Source: Coniochaeta sp. PMI_546 (taxonomy: Eukaryota > Ascomycota > Sordariomycetes > Coniochaetales > Coniochaetaceae). Taken from it: 64,000 nt of DNA. Position 1 is the stretch's first letter. Each line of letters starts with the position of its first letter. The notes beneath the pieces are model-generated. The model was given only the letters and a program-made list of their open reading frames with translations, ran no database searches and was not told the DNA's origin. Where the stretch lies: NCBI GenBank assembly GCA_021432605.1, contig MU271145.1, forward strand, positions 2,604,001-2,668,000, in the 5' to 3' direction. The position numbers and the translations under genes are program-made. Of this stretch, positions 1-9,698 are shown in pieces.

Positions 1-616
1 CGCACTGCGCGATGTACTGCGCGGCCTTCCACTCGGGGAAGCGGTTCTCGCGGCGGAGGTGCTTGTAGAGCTCCCCCTTGCCGGCGAACTCAAGTATGAG
101 GAAGATGCGCTTGCTGTCGTGGAAGTGGCCGTAGAGCTTGAGGATGTTGGGGTGCCGCAGGTTGGACTGGATCTCGACCTCGCGGCGGACCTGCTTCTCC
201 GCCGAGCTGTTCTGCAGCTCCGATTTGTAGAGCGTCTTGAGGGCGCAGACGAAGCCGGTCGTGCGCTCGCGCGCCAGGTAGACGCGGCCGAACTTGCCTT
301 TGCCTAGGGGGCGGCCTATCTCGAACATGCCGAGGTGGAACTGTTTGGGGACGAGGGGCCGGTCGACGTAGGAGTCGGACGTACGTTCGGAGAGGGCCAA
401 CTCGTCTGAGCTGCGGGAGGAGGAGGTGGTGGTTTGTGTCTTCTTGCCTGGTGATGATGGCGGGGGTGCGTTTTGGCGGTCTTTCCATTGCGCTTGTTGG
501 GAAGGAAGGGTGACTGTGGTGGTAGTGACTGTGTTGGTCTTCTGTGACTGCAGTGCTACTTTGAAATTGGGTCTGCTTGTGGAGTGGGCGAGCTGTTTGG
601 TGGTTGAAGTTGCCAT
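1..616 (-). CDS. IPL1: Aurora kinase (Ipl1/Ark1-type), N-terminal part, cut by window edge
   Basis: Serine/threonine kinase of the chromosomal passenger complex, which corrects kinetochore-microtubule attachment and drives cytokinesis. The reading frame starts at an ATG in good context (616-614) and runs 205 codons without an intron to the left edge. Residues 1-90 are Ser/Thr/Gln-rich and probably disordered, as is usual for the Aurora N-terminus. The kinase domain then begins: glycine loop GKGKFG at 105-110, the ATP-binding lysine in CALKTL (K127), and the C-helix segment [20 protein letters not shown], which is typical of Aurora kinases. The HRD, DFG and activation loop lie outside the window. 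The family call is firm because of the Aurora-specific residues around the C-helix; the rest of the gene cannot be judged. It is divergent to TIP41. Confidence 0.93.
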   Translation of the reverse strand, partial: MATSTTKQLAHSTSRPNFKVALQSQKTNTVTTTTVTLPSQQAQWKDRQNAPPPSSPGKKTQTTTSSSRSSDELALSERTSDSYVDRPLVPKQFHLGMFEIGRPLGKGKFGRVYLARERTTGFVCALKTLYKSELQNSSAEKQVRREVEIQSNLRHPNILKLYGHFHDSKRIFLILEFAGKGELYKHLRRENRFPEWKAAQYIAQC

Positions 617-1599
617 GGTCTGTCACTGTTTGTTAGGAGAGCTGTAACTGTGACCTGTCCTAGTGAAGGTGCGCATCACTGACCTTCTTCTGGTACAACT
701 GAGTGCCATCACCAGGATCGTTCTCATCGTTGACACTTAGATGCTCGAATCGAGCTTCTAAAGTACGAGCAGCCATACTGTCGGTTAAGTGTGTGGGCAC
801 GCAGAATGAAGCAGATGTACGCGGACCTGAGGGATGGAGACGATGGCAATGATAGCGATGTTGGGATTAAAGGAAAGTTGCAGTGGGTAAGGCGGGGGAG
901 AGATTGGATGCGACGTATTTACCATCTAGACCCGAGCGTGGTCGTCAGGGCAACAGTTTCCAGTCTTAACGCCGATACTACAACACATGGCTCGGCCCCA
1001 CTTAACCAAAGGCTATCGTGACTTCATGCCAAAGCCAAAGCCTTAACGACTGAGTGAAAAGACAGGAGTGATGATACACTCTTCATGTAGAGAGCTAAGG
1101 TAGGAACCATATCCGACCCATCTCTCATACTTCTTGTTGTTTGAACGACGATGAGATCTTGTAGCTCGCATGCAACAGAAGCACAGAGTCCCCAAGGGGC
1201 GCAGTGTTACATGCCAGGCCATTGTCTGATCTTTTCTGCTGTGAGAAACACGAGGCCATCTGTAGGTATTCTAAGATAAGTATCAAGTCGAACCTGTAGT
1301 AGCCGTTGCGACTTCTAGTCATTAAAAGACGAAGGTGAACGTCCTGCAGGTGTACTTTGACCCACTAGGCCTTGCAGCTCTGTCCTGTCATTGGACGGTT
1401 ATGCTTTCTTCGCCCCGCCGAGCACTCAAGGTACTCTCAGTATCTCACTGTTGAGGTCTCAGACTCACCTTCACACTCACAAATCTACAACATCTCGACT
1501 TCAACAGCTCACTGGCGCTAATTTGACGAAGGCACTGATGCAAGAACAACACGTTTCCTTGACATCACATCCAAAAGCCTAACCAATCTGTCTCCCAGC
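617..1599. other. Intergenic, divergent promoter region of Aurora kinase and TIP41
   Basis: About 1 kb between two divergent start codons. Only short ORFs without recognisable domains or credible codon usage are present on either strand. I see no repeat or RNA gene. It presumably holds both promoters and 5' leaders. Confidence 0.6.
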
Positions 1600-2495
1600 A
1601 TGGCTTCCCCCGCCATAATGAGGCCGCCGGCATCCCCAGAACCAGACCTCTCAACCGCCACCAAGGTCCACAACCAAGGCTCCTTCACAATCACCTCCCG
1701 CAAACTGCCCATCTCAAAAGCCGGCCCCATATCAGCAATGGAGTCCAGGCTGCGCATCCCCATCCCAGAAATGATATTTGGCGACAACCTGGTGTCCATC
1801 ACCCACCGTCCCTCCAACTGGTCCATATCCTTCTCAGCCGAGCCTGCTCTAGACTTGGTCAACAAGACGGGCGAGAATATGCTCCAGGTAGCGCACGCAA
1901 AGGACTGGACTTCGTCGCGGGAGAACTCGTCCGCAGTGGGGATCAAGGAGGTCGTCAGGCCGTTCGACTGGACGTATTCCACCAGCTACCGGGGCACAGA
2001 GGCGCAAGCCAAAGACGGGAAGGGGTTGGCCGAGGGCAAGAAGCAGATCCCGCTCGAGCTGTTGACGAGGCGGGATCCTATCTTGTTCTTTGACGAGGTC
2101 ATGCTGTACGAGAGCGAGCTGGACGACAATGGGATAAGTCTTGTGAGCGTGAAGCTCCGGGTGATGGAGCACAGGATGTTATTGCTGTGCCGGCAGTTCA
2201 TGCGCGTCGACGGCGTGCTGGTACGGGTGAGGGATACGCGGGTCTATGTCGACTTTGTGAAGGATGAGGTTATCAGGGAGTATACGGCCAAGGAGGATAA
2301 GTTTGAGAATGTCAAGAGGGTGAGTTATCCCAACCGTGACATGCTTACGAGTCCTAGCTAAACCTTGCGCAGAACCTGATGATGAGCGGGCTAGGGCCTG
2401 ATGCGATTACGGTGGCCATGCGGGATTCGAACCAAATAGCGAATCTCTTGCCGGTGGTCGAGCATCAACTGGAGAATATCAGTCTGGTTGCATAG
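1600..2495 (+). CDS. TIP41: TIP41-like protein (Tap42/PP2A pathway)
   Basis: Two exons, 1600-2319 and 2373-2495, joined by a phase-0 intron (GTGAGT...GCGCAG, 53 nt), give 280 residues, close to the usual length of TIP41 proteins. Family features are visible: ITSRKLPISKAGPI near residue 30, the block IPEMIFGDN, and FDWTYSTSYRGT near 130, followed by DPILFFDEVMLYESEL. TIP41 proteins regulate type 2A phosphatases through Tap42/alpha4 and act in TOR signalling; that role is family knowledge. The start is the first ATG of the frame. The second exon encodes the conserved C-terminal helix ending at a TAG. It converges with the AT-hook gene, with about 370 nt between stop codons. Confidence 0.93.
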
Positions 2496-2868
2496 GGATG
2501 GAGTCTTTCTCTACTAATGATGTATTGAGATTAAGGGTGTATACCATAAGGCGCAGTTCAGAAAGGAAGCATCGGAGATGGCGCTGAGGAGTCAACTCTG
2601 CACTTTTACCAAAATAGGGAATCAGTTCATTTCAGTGGCAAAGCGTGGCCGATTCTCAACATCTTGTCCGCGACATCGTGGAACACCATAAACTTCCACC
2701 TACGAACGAAGCAAAGCAGAAGGTAGGCATTTCCTGACATAACCCATCCAGTCCATCTCGTCATAAGCACGATCCTAAAAGCTCCAGTCCCGTAGCGAAC
2801 CCAACAATCAAGCACCAGTATCGAAAACACCGCGACAATTTGAACCTTTCACACGTCTCTCTGCGTGC
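2496..2868. other. Intergenic between convergent genes
   Basis: Shared 3' region of TIP41 and the AT-hook gene. No gene, repeat or hairpin stood out. It probably holds both 3' UTRs. Confidence 0.6.
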
Positions 2869-4542
2869 TCAACGTGCAGTACCAGGAGAAGAGGGCTCGG
2901 TGACTTCCTCAAACTCAAGCTCCCACTTGTCAACCTCCTTGAACTTCCGTGCCGCGTTCTTCAGCTCCTCCCCGAGCCTCTCAAGCATCATCTGGCTCGT
3001 CTCCGCGTCAGCGACGACTTCCTCTTCTTCCTCCGCTGCTGCCTCATCTTCGCTACCGCCGACTACGATCGTGTCTTCTTCGTTCTCCTTGTCAGAGACG
3101 CGTGATCCGTATGTGCGCTTCCCGCCCTTGCCTTTGGCAGGTTGTTTGCCCTTGGCAGCTGTATTTGACGCGTTACCCAGTGGGCGTGTCCTCCTCTGGC
3201 TCCGTCCTCTGGGCTGAGCATAGGAAAGCTCGTCGTCGTCATTGTCAAGCGTCAACGTGTCTTCCTCAACGTCAGAGCTGATATCCACGTGATTGTGGCG
3301 TCGCCGGGGTAGAAGAGACGCCAGGTCAGCCGTGGTGACCTTTGGAGATGGATCACGTTTCCGTGCCCTGCCGCGTGGTGGTGCTTTCCGTGCCGGTGCT
3401 GAGTAGTTCGGCGAGTGTGTTAGTGACGGAGGGGACGAGATGTCGCTAGCATCTGCATCCAGCTCCGGCGTCTTGCGGGATCTCGAGGCTGATCTCCTGG
3501 AGTGGTAGTTTCGGTGTGTGAAGATACCCAGATTGGCTTTTATAACAGGGCTGTCCTCTGAAGACGCGATGCTGGCTGGGGGAGCTAGATCCGGGTCATT
3601 GGGATCAGGGATAGCGGGGCGTGCAGGCGTAGTCGGTGGTGAAGAGAGAGGTTCATCGTCGTCATCGACTTCGATGGAGCTGTGGAGCTCAGCGGTTGAT
3701 TCAGCAGCAACCCGCTTACCGCCACCTCCTTGGTCTTCCAATGACTTTCTCTTGCGCGTCTGCCTTCGTGGCGAGATATCTCTGGATACTGCGCGCGAAG
3801 GTACAGCGGAGGAACGACTGACAGCTCGTCGCGCGGGAGTAGGATCGTCGAGACGGGGGAGATCTTCCTCACCGGCACTCTCATCCCCGGACACGCCAGG
3901 TTGCCGACTGGTAGAGCGGTGTCTGCGCGCCGTGCCCAGGATACTTGGCTCTCGTTTCCTGCGCTTGAAGTTTCCGAAGCTAAAGGTGGAGGTGATGCCA
4001 GGTGTATTTGGTCCTCGGCTGCTGGGTCTGATGGGGGCATCGTCTTTGCCAACAATGCTTGACACGCGCGGCCGGCGACGGAAGGCCGCGACGTTCAGAC
4101 TAGACGTTTCATTTGAGCGTTGACCAGTTTGGTCTTCCTCACCGCTAACGAGACTGTCGTCGAGATCGCCAAACATGCTGTCATCCAAGTCGAGGCCTGA
4201 CACATCTGTGTGCCTGGCGCGCCGCGCGCTCGTCTCATTGCGCCGGCCGAGCTCCGGAGGGCTTTCCATGTCGCCCGATGACGCGCCAACTGTCACTTCC
4301 TGTGATATCGCCTCCACTAAGTGCGGCGATGGCTGGCGCGCTTGACCCTCGGTCTCCTCGGGGTCAACGTCAACACCTGACTTCCTCCTTGCGAGCCTCT
4401 GCTTTTCGCGGTCGCTGAGGTCGTAGATATCGCTGCTCGGCTGGGCAGAAGCTTGTACTGGCTGCGCAGGTGCTTGGGGAGCTGGAGGTTCCGTTGTAGC
4501 TTTTCGCGACGCGACGGCGCGCGTCCGTTTTGGTCGAGGCAT
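2869..4542 (-). CDS. Disordered, AT-hook-containing nuclear protein of unknown function
   Basis: Single exon, 557 residues. The frame stays open upstream to 4740, but the ATG at 4542 starts MPRPKRTR, an AT-hook-like basic patch, and is the best start. The protein is almost wholly low-complexity: alternating acidic and basic runs, many SP/TP sites, and a second AT-hook-like motif PPRGRARKR at about 388-396. Three segments look conserved rather than random: DIYDLSDREKQRLARR (38-53), a basic motif FGNFKRRKREPSILGTARR (189-207), and TTADLASLLPRRR (403-415). The C-terminus (about 515-545) is a charged helix ending in WELEFEEV. These features suggest a chromatin or centromere-associated protein, but I do not recognise the family and assign no function. 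Nuclear location is inferred from the basic motifs. Confidence 0.75.
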   Translation of the reverse strand: MPRPKRTRAVASRKATTEPPAPQAPAQPVQASAQPSSDIYDLSDREKQRLARRKSGVDVDPEETEGQARQPSPHLVEAISQEVTVGASSGDMESPPELGRRNETSARRARHTDVSGLDLDDSMFGDLDDSLVSGEEDQTGQRSNETSSLNVAAFRRRPRVSSIVGKDDAPIRPSSRGPNTPGITSTFSFGNFKRRKREPSILGTARRHRSTSRQPGVSGDESAGEEDLPRLDDPTPARRAVSRSSAVPSRAVSRDISPRRQTRKRKSLEDQGGGGKRVAAESTAELHSSIEVDDDDEPLSSPPTTPARPAIPDPNDPDLAPPASIASSEDSPVIKANLGIFTHRNYHSRRSASRSRKTPELDADASDISSPPSLTHSPNYSAPARKAPPRGRARKRDPSPKVTTADLASLLPRRRHNHVDISSDVEEDTLTLDNDDDELSYAQPRGRSQRRTRPLGNASNTAAKGKQPAKGKGGKRTYGSRVSDKENEEDTIVVGGSEDEAAAEEEEEVVADAETSQMMLERLGEELKNAARKFKEVDKWELEFEEVTEPSSPGTAR

Positions 4543-5694
4543 GGTGCCGTATAGTATGTCCCAGGGTGTTGTAATGATGTATCTGAGATCGGAGGAATTG
4601 TCGCGGTAAGAAGCTGTCGGCGATGAGGTCCGAGTATGACAATGCTTCACCGTTTGAAGTGGGGGGCCAGCGCGACGATGTGTTCGGTGCAGTGGAGAAG
4701 AAGGAACGTCAGGGCTGGTGCTCGAGGGAAGAAAACACAAGACGCGACTTGGGATCGAAAGCGCGTCAAGCTTATTGCTCCTGGGTGGGGCAATTGACTA
4801 TACCTGATTAATACATTTCCCCGCCAATCGAATATCTTAGTTAGGTGCTGAACTATGCAGTCCCTCGACCTGCTCAAGTCTGTCTCCCACTGCATTTTCT
4901 TGATGTTGAAGATGAGTCTCCAAGCATTGTGCTCGAGGCTCTCTAAGGCCAAGCGCAAAACTGTGTGAATGCATCACGGCCGGGATTCGTCCCAAGAATT
5001 TTCTGCATGAAGTATATCAAAAGGCTGTCCGCCTTCCGCTCGTAAACCAGTCCTCTTCCACTTTGGCACCATTTCCAATCATCTGAGGCCAGCAGCTATA
5101 GTGATTCATATCCTTTGCCTCCATGGACTACCTCTACCTACAAACTCGGCCTACCGTGTCGGGCGTATCTCACGCGCCGTGCGAGGAGAGAAGAGGCCGA
5201 GGGAGCTAGCGTGTGGCATATTCAGTTGTCGGCTTCCATGCAACTGCCCATAGACTAGAATCCGCTGATGTGGGACTCATTCATGGACCCCATCACGGTC
5301 CTGAACCTCTCTCTCTCCCTCCTCTGCAAAGACCTATCAAACGCCCTAAGCCTAAGCATCAACTCGCTGCCAACTCTGGAGAAGTTGTACTAAACAGCCG
5401 AGTCAATGAGCTCTACTACGCAGGTAGCCATACTTGATCATCTTCCTGTCAGGTCAGGCTTGAAATAGGATGACATGGGAAAATGTGTAGACCAGCTAGA
5501 TAGACCTTGTCCAGAACTGACTGCTCCGTCAAACAGTCCCAATATCGCTTATAAGAATTTGTTACGTCACTCACCTAAAGCCGACATCATCGATCTGAGC
5601 AGCACACGTACTCCAACTACATACGCTAAATACGGTTTTACAAAGGAACTTCTTCTCAACATTAGCTCCTAGGCCAGTCCCTCCGGTCTACGAT
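4543..5694. other. Intergenic, divergent promoter region of the AT-hook and FUN14 genes
   Basis: About 1.15 kb. Short ORFs at 5213-5437 and 5475-5672 show no domains and are probably chance. No repeats or RNA genes were seen. Confidence 0.55.
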
Positions 5695-6247
5695 ATGGCA
5701 ACGCTCCTTCTGGCACGGTCCGCATTGCGGCGCAATATTGTGCCCATGAGCCTGGGTCTCTCAGCATCCCTTTTGGTTGCCAGCAGACAGTCACCAATGA
5801 GGCTCGATGCGAGGATCCCGGCAGCATCTAGACCAGTGTCGACCGGTCCTAAGGAGACTCTGAACCCGGACGTCATAAAACAGCTGTCTAGCGGAAGCAT
5901 AGCTGGTATGCTTCCATCCCCTTCTTGTAGAGGAGCCATGGTTTACTCATACGTTCTAGGTTTCGTCACCGGCGTCGTCATCAGCCTGTTCTCGAAGACA
6001 CTCGTATTCCTTGCTGGCATAGGCATTGTTGCCATTGAGGTATTATGCTTCCGATGCTAGATTTCCCTGTGGGGCCTAGAGCTAATTTGCCCAGATCGCA
6101 TCGCGGTACGGCATCAACCTGGTGGACATGCTGAAGCTGAGGAAGCGGATCGACTCCTCCAAGATCCTGCGGTCACTGAACCACAACCCCATATTCAAGC
6201 TGTCATTCGGCGTCACATTCGCTCTGGCCGCTTTCGCCTCCTTCTAG
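5695..6247 (+). CDS. FUN14 domain-containing membrane protein
   Basis: Exons 5695-6039 and 6095-6247 (intron 55 nt, GTATTA...GCCCAG, phase 0) encode 165 residues. The first 45 residues are Arg/Ser/Ala-rich with almost no acidic residues, consistent with a mitochondrial targeting sequence. The core motif LSSGSIAGM, a hydrophobic segment YVLGFVTGVVISLFSKTLVFL, a second segment GIGIVAIE, and the C-terminal hydrophobic stretch after NHNPIFKLSFG match the FUN14 fold. FUN14 proteins are mitochondrial membrane proteins; animal FUNDC1 is a mitophagy receptor, but that role is not proven for fungal members. It converges with aminopeptidase P, with only 43 nt between stop codons. Confidence 0.85.
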
Positions 6248-6290
6248 ATGTCGCCAATGCTATAATACAAGCGATACCCGATTGAGTCAT

Positions 6291-8314
6291 CTAGTATGCC
6301 GCCGTCTCCCGCTTCAGCCACGCCAGTGTCAAGGGATCGTCCTTGAAGAAGTCCTGTGTGTGGTGCAAAATGTCTTGGTTGTAATCATTCAGCCATTTCT
6401 TCTCCGCATCCGTCAGAAGCTCCGTATCGATCAGGCTCCGGCAATAGGGCGTCATCGTGACGTGCTCAAAGCCTAGATACGGCTTATCGCCAAACTGGTG
6501 CTTGGTCTTGACCTCCTTTACCATTATGATGTTCTCGATTCGGATGCCGTACTGTCCATCTTTGTAGAACCCGGGCTCGTTCGATATCACGTTGCCTGCG
6601 GCTAAAGCTACCTCGGCGTACTGTTTCCGAGTGCCAATGCCGATGGGGCCTTCGTGAACGTTGAGATAGGAGCCGACACCGTGGCCGGTTCCGTGACGGT
6701 AATCTAGTCCCTCTTTCTGCCTGCCTGTCAGTATGCATGACCAAGCCGGACTTGCTGTCGTGAAGAATTGACTTACCCATAGAAATTGGCGTGCCAGCCC
6801 GTCTAGTGCAAAACCCGTCGTCCCCTTGGGGAAGACTGCCACATCTAGAGCAATGTTGCCCTTGAGAACCAGCGTATAGTTGGTCTTCTCCTCGTCCGAT
6901 GGCGTACCCAAGTGGAGGGTCCTGGTAGTATCAGTCGTCCCGTCCAGGTATTGCGCGCCCGAATCGCATAGATAGATGGCCTTTGGGTCGATAACTGAAC
7001 AGTTGCCCGGTTCAGGCTTGTAGTGTATCACAGCAGCGCTACAGTCATTTTAGTACTTTCGACATCTTTCACGTGAATCTGATGTGCTGGACTTACTTTG
7101 CTCCCGTTGATGAAATGGTGTCGAATGAGAGTCCGACAAAATTCTTCTGCTTCTTCCGAATTTCCTCTAGCTTATCAGCAGCTTGCACCTCGTCCAACTC
7201 GGCTCCTTTGTTCACCAGCTGGTCCTCTAACCAGGCGAAGTACTCGCTCAAAGCTGCGCCATCTCGAATGTGGCATTGCCTCATGCCCTCCAGTTCCGTC
7301 TCGTTTTTCACAGCCTTGGCGTCTCCGACTGGGCTTCTAATCTCCTCGGCATTCTTCTCGCCCAGTGCCAGCTTCAGGGCCCAGGATGCTTTGGTGGAGA
7401 TCAGGAATTTGATAGTCGGCGCCGTGGCCTCGCCGTACGGTTGCATGGATGCGATGAGGCTCTTGAGATCGTCGAAGAACGCCTCGTACGGCCTCACCAT
7501 GACGCTGTTCTTAGCAAGATAGCTCTTGGCGTCATCGCTGAGCTTCGAGCTGTCCACATACAGTGTCGCATTATCCAGCGTCACAATCGCATAAGAGAAG
7601 AAGACCGGATTGTAGGGGATATCGTTGCCTCGGAGGTTGAAGAGCCATGCGATCTCGTCCAGCATGGAAACTACGAAACCCTTGGACTTCTTCTTTTCGA
7701 TTTCCTTGCGGAGATCTTCCAACTTCGACTTCGTGTCCTTGCCTGCGTATTTTTCCGCAAGCAAGACGACGGGCTCGCTTGGCTTGGTGGGTCGCTCCTT
7801 GTCCCAGACAAGATCAACCAGGTTATCGGTTACGGCTTCGAGACCAGCTCCGCCGCTCTGCTTGATCTTCTCGTCCAGCTTTTCCGCCGTCGAGCTCCCG
7901 ATAAGGGACGGGTCGACGCCCACCGTCTTGCCGCCTGCAGATTCCTCAGCTGTCCACTCCTGCCAGGTCGGCACGTCTTGTAATCCAGTCTTCAGGAGCA
8001 ACCAGTTCTCGTCGAGCTGTCTGGCAGCTTGGTTGAAGTATCGTCCGTCGGTGGCCAGGGCGGCTTTCTCCATGGTGATGACTGCTGTTCCTGCCGAGCC
8101 AGAGAAGCCGGAGATGAAGTGGCGTCGAGCATCGCAGGCAGCTATATATTCGGACGCATGGCTGTCTTCCGAGGGAACGACTGTGATACTACGTGGTCAG
8201 CATTGTAGACGGATCGTTGTGGCTTGACTGATACGTACCATAGACGTCGATCTTCCGCTCCTTCATGAGGGTCCTGAGGACCGACAGCCGGCCGCTAGTA
8301 TCGACGGTCTCCAT
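6291..8314 (-). CDS. AMPP: Xaa-Pro aminopeptidase P (cytosolic form; longer mitochondrial form possible)
   Basis: Removes N-terminal residues preceding proline; M24B metallopeptidase with the pita-bread fold. Four exons: 8314-8239, 8180-7097, 7038-6777 and 6716-6291 (introns 58, 58 and 60 nt), 615 residues, matching the 614-617 of fungal AMPPs. Metal ligands are intact: two Asp in the segment around [11 protein letters not shown], His in HGTGHGVGS, Glu in SNEPGFY and Glu in GIRIEN. The ATG at 8314 has a strong context (GAC before, G after) and begins METVDT as in many fungal homologues. The same frame is open upstream through an in-frame ATG at 8500 and encodes an Arg-rich, acid-poor leader ending ALARSYTTAS, which looks like a mitochondrial presequence. 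Confidence 0.95.
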
Positions 8315-9698
8315 GTCTTCGGTGCCTTGGGTTGAAGCAGTTGTATAACTTCGTGCTAATGCTGAGATATATGCAGTGGTCCGTTTGGTTACAAACGCTC
8401 CCCGCGGGCGTGTCGGAATCTTGATAGCGGGTTGCAACAAGTGTTCTGCCAGAATTCGGAGAGAAGAAGCGAAGGGGGGAAAGCTGCATATATAGCGCAT
8501 GAGAACACGCCTACAGCAAGCAGGTGATAGTGTGCTTTGTGTAGTATATAAACAAAAGGGCACAAGTGCTTTGGTAAACCGGGGAAGATCAAGAGCAGCT
8601 CGGGCAATGGTTCACGCATAGCTTCTACCCCACCTTGCCCACGCGAGCTCTGACTGAGGGTGTCCCCTGTGAAGGACGCCTTCCGAATTGGGGTAGGATC
8701 TTGAGCTAATGAATAAGGTAACCAACGTAAGAATCTTAGCAATCCAATTACCATCGGTATAGTCTCTCTGGTGGGCAATTGGGCAAATGTGCAAATGTGT
8801 CCTTCATCTATCATACACAAGGGGGAATGCCAGACGCTGCTGTGGTTGACGGCCAACGAACAAAACAAGGCTTCACCCGTGGTAAGCCGAACTGCGTGCC
8901 CCCACAGTGGTGCTCTATCTGTGGTAAGAAGCATTCGTGTTGGCTTGCAGTGAGACCTAGGATACTCAGTTGTAGCAGACGAATTGAAGAAGTAAAAATG
9001 ATAGTCTTATTACTCGTCTGACCGAATCGTGGTCCAATCATTCATTCATTCGTTCCTACGGTACTTTTGATGTTGATGTCCAACGGGGCATTCGGTACTT
9101 ATGTGTATCCAGAGGGGATTCAGAACAAAGTAAGGCACCTAAATCAGTTGAGCAGAGGCACTAAAGGTCTACCGGTAGGTACCTTACGCTGGCAACCGGA
9201 TTCCCCTGAAATCCCCAAGCTGGAGGTTGAAGGTGGGGGCAATGGCACTGCTGGATAAACTCATTACAGCGATTGCCAAAGGATACTGTTAGACCTAATA
9301 TACCTTATTTATATATATACCACAAGAAACTACCTCTAAAAATGCATAACTCAAAAGCAAGCGTATTGCGCACAGTGGTTTCTATGACTTAGGTATCTAG
9401 CAGATATTGCTTTACAACGTCCATCGGTTTTCTCTTTGAACTTCTGCCCATGATACTCTGTCGCTTCAAATCCATCTAGATGCCTTGCGCACTCGATGAA
9501 ACTGAGGTGATGAGCTAATGCTTGAGTTCTAGGCTTTTTTTGCGGACGCCTCGCTCAAGCAACCTCTCTTAACACCGACGAGCTCTCACCAAGTTACCTA
9601 ACGTCACCGCAGTGGATCACAGCTCGGAACAATCACTTGTTGCATGACTCCGTCAACATACTTCACATTCCAGAACGGCATGACCGATTGCTGTCACG
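8315..9698. other. Intergenic, divergent promoter region of AMPP and the karyopherin
   Basis: About 1.4 kb, or less if the longer AMPP start at 8500 is used. It contains the near-palindrome TAGGTACCTTA at 9176-9186, one of several AAGGTACCTT-like words in this window. AT-rich near 9290-9350. No gene or RNA recognised. Confidence 0.5.

Noticed and set aside
5895-5935. Possible very short intron in FUN14 (GTATGC...TGTAG, 25 nt)
   Set aside because: Too short for splicing, and its removal would shift the frame away from the conserved FUN14 segments.
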